Positions 6,542 through 12,573 of a DNA stretch of 23,092 nucleotides are shown piece by piece. The DNA comes from Minisyncoccota bacterium (GTDB taxonomy: Bacteria > Patescibacteriota > Minisyncoccia > UBA6257 > 2-01-FULL-56-20), in the NCBI GenBank assembly GCA_031291905.1, contig JARLIC010000030.1, forward strand, positions 1-23,092, read 5' to 3'. The translations under genes and the position numbers were made by a program. Within the stretch, counting starts at the first letter, position 1, and every line of letters starts with the position of its first letter. Under the pieces are notes generated by a model. The model was not told the DNA's origin and did no database searches. It worked only from the letters and a program-made list of their open reading frames with translations.

Positions 6542-6766
6542 ATTAATTGAATTTAAATGTTGTTTTACGCTAAACACAATTTAAATTAAATTTAATCTTT
6601 TTTTAATATTTTGCTTGTTTTTGGCTAATTAAAATGTTTTCCTATTTAAATTAATTAAATTGTTGTTTTACGCTAAACACAATTTAAATCATTAATTGAA
6701 TTTAAATGTTGTTTTACGCTAAACACTTTTGTAAAACAATTTTGTTTTACGCTATGTTTTACGCTA
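6542..6766 (+). repeat. Array of five TGTTTTACGCTA repeats in larger AT-rich units
   Basis: The 12-mer TGTTTTACGCTA occurs five times in the same orientation: 6561-6572, 6664-6675, 6710-6721, 6743-6754 and 6755-6766. Copies 1 and 3 lie in a perfect 36-bp direct repeat (6542-6577 and 6691-6726). Copies 1 and 2 share 29 bp (6558-6586 and 6661-6689). The last two are back to back. Copies 1-3 continue TGTTTTACGCTAAACA, an imperfect palindrome with TGTTT/AAACA arms, and are often flanked by self-complementary ATTTAAAT, so each unit could fold or bind a dimeric protein. GTAAAACAA (6731-6739) and TTGTTTTAC (6742-6750) form an additional 9-bp inverted repeat. Function unknown; spacing is irregular, unlike CRISPR. 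Confidence 0.9.
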
Positions 6767-6921
6767 TTATCGGGTTATTCCATTAAAAAGTGATAAATGC
6801 GGCAATGCGGCAAAATCGCAATTTTCCTACTTCCACATCTGGTTTTTGCCGATTGATATCTTACCCTTGTGCATAAGCCTATTTGCCGATATCCAATCCG
6901 TACACAAAGCCACCGCGTCTA

Positions 6922-6951
6922 TTGACTCGGCCACGGGATAGGACTTATCCT
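6922..6951 (+). promoter_or_regulatory. Promoter of the DksA/TraR-family gene
   Basis: TTGACT (6922-6927), 18-bp spacer, TATCCT (6946-6951). The predicted start, about 6958, is only about 3 nt before the ATG at 6961, so the mRNA would be nearly leaderless. An inverted repeat GGATA/TATCC (6936-6940 with 6946-6950) overlaps the -10 and could be an operator. Confidence 0.55.
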
Positions 6952-6960
6952 TAGACAATT

Positions 6961-7299
6961 ATGAAACAAGAAACATTAAATGATTATAAAAATAAGTTGG
7001 AGAAGGAGCGCCTCCTTTTGTTGGAGGAAATAAAGCAGTCGGAGAAGCCGGTTGATTTCGGCGAGGACGTCGACGGATTCGAGGAAGAGACCGATGAGGC
7101 GGAGGAGATAGGGAATCAGCTCGCGGTCGCTCAAGACCTGAAGCGGCGGCTTGACGAGATCGATGTGGCCTTGAGCAAAATCCACTCCGGCACTTACGGC
7201 AAATGCGAGAAATGCGGGAAGGAGATAGAGAGCGAGGTTCTCGACATGAACCCCGAAGCAACCCTCTGCAAAGCGTGCGCAGTGCGGGCCGAAGACTGA
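6961..7299 (+). CDS. DksA/TraR-family C4 zinc-finger protein
   Basis: 112 aa. An N-terminal charged coiled-coil region (1-75) is followed by a C4 zinc finger: Cys82 and Cys85 (YGKCEKCGKEI), then Cys103 and Cys106 (ATLCKACAV). This is the DksA/TraR architecture, proteins that enter the secondary channel of RNA polymerase and adjust initiation, often with ppGpp. The GTYGKCEKCGKEI and NPEATLCKAC blocks are close to family consensus. The coiled-coil tip is acidic (EDVDGFEEETDEAEE) but lacks a clear DxxDxA signature of true DksA, so the activity may differ. It has its own promoter, no SD and a terminator 40-60 nt after the stop, so it is a single-gene unit. Confidence 0.9.
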   Translation: MKQETLNDYKNKLEKERLLLLEEIKQSEKPVDFGEDVDGFEEETDEAEEIGNQLAVAQDLKRRLDEIDVALSKIHSGTYGKCEKCGKEIESEVLDMNPEATLCKACAVRAED

Positions 7300-7335
7300 T
7301 CAAAAAATATTCTTAAGGGTAGGGAATGCCAAAAA

Positions 7336-7365
7336 GGGCCGGCCATTACGATGGTGGCCTTTTTT
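7336..7365 (+). terminator. Intrinsic terminator after the DksA/TraR gene
   Basis: GGCC (7337-7340) pairs with GGCC (7356-7359) and CCAT with ATGG inside, with a small internal loop and a TACG apical loop; a TTTTTT tract follows at 7360-7365. The AAAAA before the stem can extend the pairing. Confidence 0.8.
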
Positions 7366-7415
7366 GATTTTTCGTCTTTATCTTTTCTTTATCGACCTTA
7401 TGGTTAACTTCCTGT

Positions 7416-8957
7416 ATGAAGAAAAATCTCGCGCGCGTTTATTCGGGGGAGTTGGACGGCATCGATGCCAGATTGATCGAGGTCGAAGCGGACATCAACA
7501 TCGGCCTTCATGCGTTCAATATTGTGGGGCTCGCTGACAAGTCTCTCAACGAAGCGAGGGAACGCGTGAACTCGGCGCTCAAAAACTCGGGAGTGAAACC
7601 GCCGAACCGGGAGAATCGGAAGATCACCATCAACCTTGCGCCGGCCGATATGAAAAAGAACGGGTCGCATTACGATCTCGCGATCGCACTTGGCTATCTT
7701 CTTGCCACAAAACAGATCAAAGATTTTGGAACGCGCGATAAGATATTTTTAGGAGAGCTCGCGCTCGACGGAAGATTGCGGCCGGTGAACGGCGCACTCA
7801 ACATTGCGGAGCGCGCGGCGCGGGCGGGATTCCGATATGTGTTCCTTCCGAGACGGAACGCAAGCGAGGCCGCAGTGATAAAAAATATCGCCGTCGTTCC
7901 GATCGAGACACTCGACGAAGCGATCGGCATGCTTGGGGGAACGATGCCACTGCGACGCGAACCATATCCCGAGCGGCCGAAAGGAATCCTATCCGATGTT
8001 CCCGATTTTTCCGAGATCTGCGGTCAGGAGAATGCAAAGCGGGCGCTTACTATTGCGGCGGCGGGACGGCATAATGTTCTTTTTGTCGGACCTCCCGGCG
8101 TCGGAAAAAGTTTTCTTGCGCGCGCCGCTGCGGGGATCATGCCCGCGCTCACCATAGAGGAAGCGATCGACGTGACCAAAATATGGAGCGCTGCGGGATT
8201 GTGTTCGAACGGGCTTATCCGGGAAAGACCGTTCCGGGCGCCGCATCAGACGATCTCGCCCGTGGCGCTCATCGGCGGGGGACAGGAACCACGGCCCGGC
8301 GAGATAAGCCTTGCCCATCGGGGAATACTTTTCCTCGACGAACTTCCTGAATTTCCGCGGAGCACCCTCGAAGCCTTGCGACAACCTCTCGAGTCCGGAG
8401 TGGTGCGCGTTGCGAGAGCAAGGGGATGCTCGACATTCCCCGCGCGGTTCGTTTTTGTGGCGGCAATGAATCCGTGTCCGTGCGGATATTACGGCGACCC
8501 CGTGAAGGAATGTAAATGTTCCGCATATGAAGTGATCAAATATCAAAGGAGGATCTCCGGACCGCTTCTTGACCGTATCGATCTGCAAATAAAGGTGGGC
8601 AGGGTCGACATGGGAACATTGGACGAAGGGGAAGATCGGAGGACCGCCACGATCGAGATCGGGAGAAGGGTCGCCGGGGCGCTTACGCGCCAGCGGGAAC
8701 GTTTTTTAAAAGAAGGAGGGATATCGTTCTCAAAGACAAACTCGGAGATGGGACCGCGCGAGGCCCGGCACGCCGTGCACCTTGGCAAAGATGCGCGGAC
8801 ATTCCTGGCGGCGGTCGAAAAGAACGATCTTTCTCCGCGGGGATATTATCGGCTATTGAAGGTGGCGCGCACGATCGCCGACCTCGAAGGTGAGGACTCG
8901 GTATCGGCGGAACATTTGGCGGAAGCCTTCAGCTACCGACTGAAGGAGATGTGGTGA
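7416..8957 (+). CDS. comM: ComM/YifB Mg-chelatase-like AAA+ ATPase
   Basis: 513 aa, standard YifB/ComM length. Experimental work on ComM in other bacteria shows a hexameric helicase that promotes branch migration during natural transformation. Domains: N-terminal Lon-protease-like domain (about 1-175, with GLADKSLNEARERVNSALKN), AAA+ Mg-chelatase core with Walker A GPPGVGKS (225-232) and Walker B ILFLDE (304-309), sensor region VAAMNPCPCGYYGD with CPCG (354-357) and CKC (366-368), and the C-terminal Mg-chelatase domain (about 415-513). All motifs look intact. No SD is visible; a weak TTAACT lies 6 nt before the ATG. Its last 29 bp overlap the convergent LysM gene. The T4SS locus is about 3.6 kb downstream. 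Confidence 0.94.
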   Translation: MKKNLARVYSGELDGIDARLIEVEADINIGLHAFNIVGLADKSLNEARERVNSALKNSGVKPPNRENRKITINLAPADMKKNGSHYDLAIALGYLLATKQIKDFGTRDKIFLGELALDGRLRPVNGALNIAERAARAGFRYVFLPRRNASEAAVIKNIAVVPIETLDEAIGMLGGTMPLRREPYPERPKGILSDVPDFSEICGQENAKRALTIAAAGRHNVLFVGPPGVGKSFLARAAAGIMPALTIEEAIDVTKIWSAAGLCSNGLIRERPFRAPHQTISPVALIGGGQEPRPGEISLAHRGILFLDELPEFPRSTLEALRQPLESGVVRVARARGCSTFPARFVFVAAMNPCPCGYYGDPVKECKCSAYEVIKYQRRISGPLLDRIDLQIKVGRVDMGTLDEGEDRRTATIEIGRRVAGALTRQRERFLKEGGISFSKTNSEMGPREARHAVHLGKDARTFLAAVEKNDLSPRGYYRLLKVARTIADLEGEDSVSAEHLAEAFSYRLKEMW

Positions 8958-9639
8958 GTGCGCTCTTTCCGCCCGGGATGATAAGCGAGGTACCGGGGTT
9001 GATAAATGAGATGTTCAGCGGGGGATTGGGATCAAGATTGACCGAAGGATTTGCGTTGACGATCTGGTCGGCCTGCACATTGAAAGAGGAAGCGACGGAC
9101 TGCAGGGTATCTCCCTTCCTTGATATATAGAGGACGCCCGAGACCGGCAATATCTTCAATATCGCTCCCGGAACGACGGCTTCCGACTTCGTCTTGGAAT
9201 TCGCACTCATTATAGTGTCCACGGATACGCCGAAATATGCTGCGATTGAGGGAAGTGTGTCACCCTGCTGGACGGTGTAATTCACGATGCCGGATTGGTT
9301 TGTCTGTTCGCTGAACACGCCACCGGAATCCCTGACCAGGCCTTCGTCATTATTGAACGACGCGCTTTCCTCTTGGGTGATATAATTACCGTCGTTGCCG
9401 TTCCCATAACTGAGAGACGCCAAAAATGAGCTGTTTTGGGTATTGACCATCGCGAGATCGCCTCCGGCCCGGCTTGGCTGGGCTCCATAAGCGCTTGAAA
9501 CGATCGCCACCCCACCCAATACGCCATTCCCGCCAAGAGACCCGTTTTTATTGATAAAAGCCGAGCTTGCGAGCAAGCCGCCCATGACCAAAAAAACAGC
9601 CACTCCTAATGGCACGTACTCTTTTTTAGTTTTTTCCAA
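8929..9639 (-). CDS. Membrane-anchored protein with two LysM domains
   Basis: 236 aa. A short basic N-terminus and one hydrophobic helix (about 9-29) are followed by a Gly/Ser/Asn-rich linker (30-118) and two LysM modules: about 119-165 (NYTVQQGDTLPSIAAYFGVS) and about 169-222 (LYISRKGDTLQSVASSFNVQ). LysM binds N-acetylglucosamine in peptidoglycan, so the protein is probably exported and wall-attached. The only in-frame NTG near the 5' end is a TTG at 9639-9637; an in-frame stop lies eight codons upstream. In related CPR proteins such LysM pairs are often followed by an M23 peptidase; none is present and the protein ends 14 residues after LysM2 within antisense comM sequence. It lies only 29 bp from the divergent helicase gene. 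No SD. Confidence 0.85.
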   Translation of the reverse strand: MEKTKKEYVPLGVAVFLVMGGLLASSAFINKNGSLGGNGVLGGVAIVSSAYGAQPSRAGGDLAMVNTQNSSFLASLSYGNGNDGNYITQEESASFNNDEGLVRDSGGVFSEQTNQSGIVNYTVQQGDTLPSIAAYFGVSVDTIMSANSKTKSEAVVPGAILKILPVSGVLYISRKGDTLQSVASSFNVQADQIVNANPSVNLDPNPPLNISFINPGTSLIIPGGKSALTTSPSVGS

Positions 9640-9654
9640 AATAATACTAATGGC

Positions 9655-9662
9655 TTTATACT
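9655..9662. promoter_or_regulatory. Overlapping divergent -10 boxes between the LysM and helicase genes
   Basis: The 29-bp gap between the TTG of the LysM gene (9639) and the ATG of the helicase (9669) contains TATACT on the plus strand (9657-9662) and TATAAA on the minus strand (9660-9655). The plus -10 is exactly 6 nt before the helicase ATG, giving a leaderless transcript; the minus start would be near 9648. Both -35 regions must lie inside coding sequence and neither is a good match, so this is a tentative call. Confidence 0.45.
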
Positions 9663-9668
9663 ACCACA

Positions 9669-11630
9669 ATGCCAAGACAGACTCAACCCCCTAAGGAAGA
9701 ACTTCAAAAGGCCGGTTTTGCCCCAAAAACCGCCGGCGAGGCCCTTAATCCGGCCCAAAAGGCGGCAATTGATGCCAAATACGGCCCTCTATTAATAGTG
9801 GCGGGCGCGGGAACAGGGAAGACCAAGACCCTTACCAGCCGTATCATCCGGCTTATCGACGATGGTATTCCTCCTGAACGGATATGCTCCATCACTTTTA
9901 CCAACAAGGCCGCAAAGGAAATGGCCCGCCGGGTGAACCGAAAAGGCCCGTTTTTGGGGACTTTTCATGCTCTCGGCGCCAAAATACTCCGAAAAGAATG
10001 CGGAAAGGTGGGTCGCGAGCCCAATTTCGCCATTTTTGATGCCCATGACTCGTTCGATCTCGTCAAAAAGGCGGTCAAGGAGGTGTTGCCTCCCAAAAAG
10101 GTGAATGACGACGACATTTTCCCGATGACCAAGCGCCAAAGGGCGACTCAGGAAACTCCCGCATATTTCGATCAAAAAATATCGGAGATAAAGAATCTTG
10201 GTATGGAGGCGGCGATGAAAAAAGATCCGGCACTCTCGTCGTCCTCCGAAAAGAGAGCGCGCGTAATGCGGGTCTTTGAGAAATACGAGGAGCTGCTAAA
10301 AAAGAACAATGCGTTCGACTTCGACGACCTCATTGAAAAGGTCACCACGCTTTTCAAGACCCATCCGGAGGTCCTCGCGAAATATCAATCGATGTTCGAC
10401 GTGATCCTTGTCGACGAATATCAGGACATCAACCCGAAGCAGTACGAACTTGTGTCGCTCCTTGCCAGGGAACACAGAAATCTGAGCGTGGTGGGGGATG
10501 ATGAACAAACGATCTACAGTTGGCGCTATGCGGACATCGCGACCTTTCTGAATTTCGACAAGGAATGGAAGGGTGCGGCGGTGCACTTCCTTGAAGAAAA
10601 CTACCGCTCGACCGGCACGATCATAAAAGCGGCGGCGGCGGTCGTGAAGAACAACCGGTTCCGCACGCCGAAGAATCTCTGGACACAGAATCCCGACGGC
10701 GAACCGATCACACTCTTCGAGGCGTGGGGCGAGAACGACGAAGCGGAGTGGATCGCGGAGCAGATCAAGAAGATCCGCGCCGGCGATGCGCGCGCCGACA
10801 TCGGCATCCTTTATCGTACGAACGCGCAATCGCGCGCGATCGAGCAAGCGCTCATCCGCTATAATATCCCGTACCGGATATTCGGCGGTTTGAAATTTTA
10901 TGAACGCAAAGAGGTGAAGGACGTGGTCTCGGCGCTCCGCTATATCTCGAACCGCAAGGACGGGATTGCGAAGGAGCGGTTGGAAAAAAACCTCACCAAG
11001 CGCCGCTTCGCGGAGTTCGGCGCGCGGGTGACGGCGGCGGGCGCGACGGGCGCGACGGGCGACGCGATCACACCGCTCAACGCGATCAAGATATTCCTGG
11101 AAGCCTTCAATTATTTCGAATACCTCGAAGGGAACTTCCTGAACGCGGACGAGCGGGAGGAGAATATCACCGAGCTCATCGCGTTCGCCTCGGAGTTCAC
11201 GGACCTCGACGCGCTCCTTGAGCGGCTCAGCCTGCTTGAGGCGGCGGACGAGATCGGGAAAAAGCCCATGGATCAAGGGCGGGAAGTGAATCTCATGACG
11301 ATCCACCTCGCAAAAGGGCTGGAGTTCGATTCGGTCTTTATTGCGGGGGCCGCCGAAGGATTCCTTCCTCATGGCCGCTCGATCGAGAACGAGGCGGCGC
11401 TCGAAGAGGAGCGGCGCCTGATGTATGTCGCAATGACCCGCGCGCGAAAAAAACTTTCTCTCAGCTTCTACGGCATCCCTTCACGGTTCATCGGCGAGAT
11501 ACCGGAAGAATTCGTCAGGCTTGAAAAAGAAGGCGGCAACGGCGATGATGGTAGTGGACACAGCGACGATAACCGTGGCGACAATGGTGATTCCTTTTGG
11601 GAAGAGGAGAATGTCGTGCAATTCGATTAG
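9669..11630 (+). CDS. UvrD/PcrA-like superfamily 1 DNA helicase
   Basis: 653 aa. A 3'-5' SF1A helicase of DNA repair and replication-fork maintenance is inferred. Motifs in order: Q-like LNPAQKAAI (26-34), I AGAGTGKT (45-52), Ia SITFTNKAAKEM (74-85), Ib GTFHALG (97-103), II ILVDEYQD (246-253, usually DEFQD), III VVGDDEQTIYSWR (274-286), IV LEENYRS (308-314), V VNLMTIHLAKGLEF (540-553) and VI EEERRLMYVAMTRARKKL (579-596). The segment between GGLKFYERKEVKD and motif V is about 120 residues, roughly 45 fewer than in Bacillus-type PcrA, and the duplex-binding GIG motif of subdomain 2B is not seen; an ATGATGD repeat lies there. The C-terminus is a short Gly/Asp-rich tail without the usual Tudor-like RNAP-binding domain. 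A -10 TATACT lies 6 nt before the ATG and no SD is present. ksgA follows after 50 nt. Confidence 0.93.
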   Translation: MPRQTQPPKEELQKAGFAPKTAGEALNPAQKAAIDAKYGPLLIVAGAGTGKTKTLTSRIIRLIDDGIPPERICSITFTNKAAKEMARRVNRKGPFLGTFHALGAKILRKECGKVGREPNFAIFDAHDSFDLVKKAVKEVLPPKKVNDDDIFPMTKRQRATQETPAYFDQKISEIKNLGMEAAMKKDPALSSSSEKRARVMRVFEKYEELLKKNNAFDFDDLIEKVTTLFKTHPEVLAKYQSMFDVILVDEYQDINPKQYELVSLLAREHRNLSVVGDDEQTIYSWRYADIATFLNFDKEWKGAAVHFLEENYRSTGTIIKAAAAVVKNNRFRTPKNLWTQNPDGEPITLFEAWGENDEAEWIAEQIKKIRAGDARADIGILYRTNAQSRAIEQALIRYNIPYRIFGGLKFYERKEVKDVVSALRYISNRKDGIAKERLEKNLTKRRFAEFGARVTAAGATGATGDAITPLNAIKIFLEAFNYFEYLEGNFLNADEREENITELIAFASEFTDLDALLERLSLLEAADEIGKKPMDQGREVNLMTIHLAKGLEFDSVFIAGAAEGFLPHGRSIENEAALEEERRLMYVAMTRARKKLSLSFYGIPSRFIGEIPEEFVRLEKEGGNGDDGSGHSDDNRGDNGDSFWEEENVVQFD

Positions 11631-11680
11631 TCGCCCGCAGAGATCTCTACGAACGTCATTTCAAAAAAATATATTTATCC

Positions 11681-12484
11681 ATGCAAAAACTCGGTCAACA
11701 TTTTCTGAAGAACGGCGCGGTGGCGAAAAAGATCGTCAACGCGCTCTCGCTCGATGCGCATGACGCGGTGATCGAGATCGGCCCGGGGCACGGCGAACTC
11801 ACCGTACCGCTCGCGCATGCATGCGTCGCCGCGGGAGCGTCGCTCGCGGTGATCGAAAAAGATCCGCGGCTCGCGGACGGTCTGCGCAAAAGATTGGCCG
11901 ACGAAAAGATCGGCATGGAGGTTGCGGTCACATGCGACGACGCCCTGAAGGTTTTGCCGGACATGATCGGCACCACATCCACATCCGCATCCAAACTCGC
12001 CGGCAATCTTCCTTATTACATCACCGGAAAACTTTTACGGATCATAAGCGATCTCGAACCGGAACGGAGGCCCGAGCGGTGCGTCTTCATGGTCCAGCGC
12101 GAAGTTGCGGAAAGGATCGTTGCCGCGGCGCCCGAAATGAACCGACTTGCGGCGAGCGTGCAGTTCTGGGCCGCCGCGGAGATCGTCGTCCATGTGCCGA
12201 AAGGCGATTTCTCGCCGCCTCCGAAGATCGACTCGGCAGTGATCGCGCTCGTCACCAAAAAGGACCCACTTCCCGTCCCGCCCGCCCTCTATTATGAGGC
12301 GGTAAGGACGATATTTGCCCAACCACGGAAGATGCTCATTAACAATCTTGCCGCCGCGGAAAAAAAGAGTCTTTCAAAGGAACAAATAGTGCACGCTATG
12401 GGGAAGATGGGCCTTGCTCCCACCTCGCGGCCACAGGATCTTTCCATAGAGAACATTGTCCGCCTCGCCGAACTGCTTTTTTGA
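11681..12484 (+). CDS. ksgA: 16S rRNA dimethyladenosine transferase KsgA/RsmA
   Basis: 267 aa, normal for the family. KsgA uses S-adenosylmethionine to dimethylate two adjacent adenosines in helix 45 of 16S rRNA, a late check in small-subunit assembly. Visible: QKLGQHFLKN at 2-11 (the canonical KsgA start), SAM-binding IEIGPGHGELT (31-41), acidic EKDPRL (59-64), catalytic NLPY (109-112) and FSPPPKIDSAV (178-188). The start is set at the ATG at 11681 because family members begin just before the LGQHFL motif; the frame is open to 11597, but those extra residues overlap the helicase and do not look like KsgA. No SD; TATATT lies 5 nt before the ATG. Between NLPY and the SAM site is a small TTSTSASK insert. 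Confidence 0.95.
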   Translation: MQKLGQHFLKNGAVAKKIVNALSLDAHDAVIEIGPGHGELTVPLAHACVAAGASLAVIEKDPRLADGLRKRLADEKIGMEVAVTCDDALKVLPDMIGTTSTSASKLAGNLPYYITGKLLRIISDLEPERRPERCVFMVQREVAERIVAAAPEMNRLAASVQFWAAAEIVVHVPKGDFSPPPKIDSAVIALVTKKDPLPVPPALYYEAVRTIFAQPRKMLINNLAAAEKKSLSKEQIVHAMGKMGLAPTSRPQDLSIENIVRLAELLF

Positions 12485-12526
12485 GGTGCCGCCCAGGAAC
12501 GGCGGCACCCCGGCGAAGCCCTGGGG
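12485..12526 (+). other. Two adjacent GC-rich hairpins after ksgA
   Basis: Directly after the ksgA stop, a 9-bp perfect stem GGTGCCGCC/GGCGGCACC (12485-12493 with 12501-12509) has a 7-nt loop. A second hairpin, CCCCGGC-GAA-GCCCTGGGG (12508-12526), overlaps its end by two bases. Neither has a T tract on either strand, so they are not classical intrinsic terminators; they could stabilise the mRNA 3' end or be a REP-like palindrome, though only one copy is in the window. Confidence 0.7.
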
Positions 12527-12559
12527 ATAAAAACGGATAGCAAATAAACGAATTAGGGT

Positions 12560-12565
12560 TATAAT
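12560..12565 (+). promoter_or_regulatory. Candidate -10 box at the head of the T4SS locus
   Basis: A perfect TATAAT (12560-12565) lies 8 nt before the ATG at 12574, in an AT-rich gap after ksgA. No good -35 is seen at 17 bp. The transcript would be nearly leaderless, and no SD precedes the ATG. Confidence 0.5.
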
Positions 12566-12573
12566 TGAATATA

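Larger units (their letters stand above)
6526..6960. other. AT-rich divergent intergenic region
   Basis: 435 bp without a gene, lying between yraN (minus) and the DksA/TraR gene (plus), the point where transcription direction switches. The left 240 bp is very AT-rich and carries the repeat array listed separately. The right part has a tandem 8-mer ATGCGGCA (6797-6812), two TTTGCCGAT copies (6845-6853 and 6882-6890), a DnaA-box-like 9-mer (TTATGCACA on the minus strand, 6876-6868) and the promoter of the DksA/TraR gene. Confidence 0.6.

Noticed and set aside
6542..6766. CRISPR array.
   Set aside because: Repeat spacing is irregular (about 103, 46, 33 and 12 bp), units share flanking sequence, and no cas genes are nearby.
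10296..11372. A 358-codon minus-strand open frame opposite the helicase.
   Set aside because: It is antisense to intact helicase motifs and the product is Arg/Glu/Asp-rich without recognisable features.
11597..11680. Upstream extension of KsgA.
   Set aside because: KsgA proteins begin just before the LGQHFL motif; the extension overlaps the helicase end.
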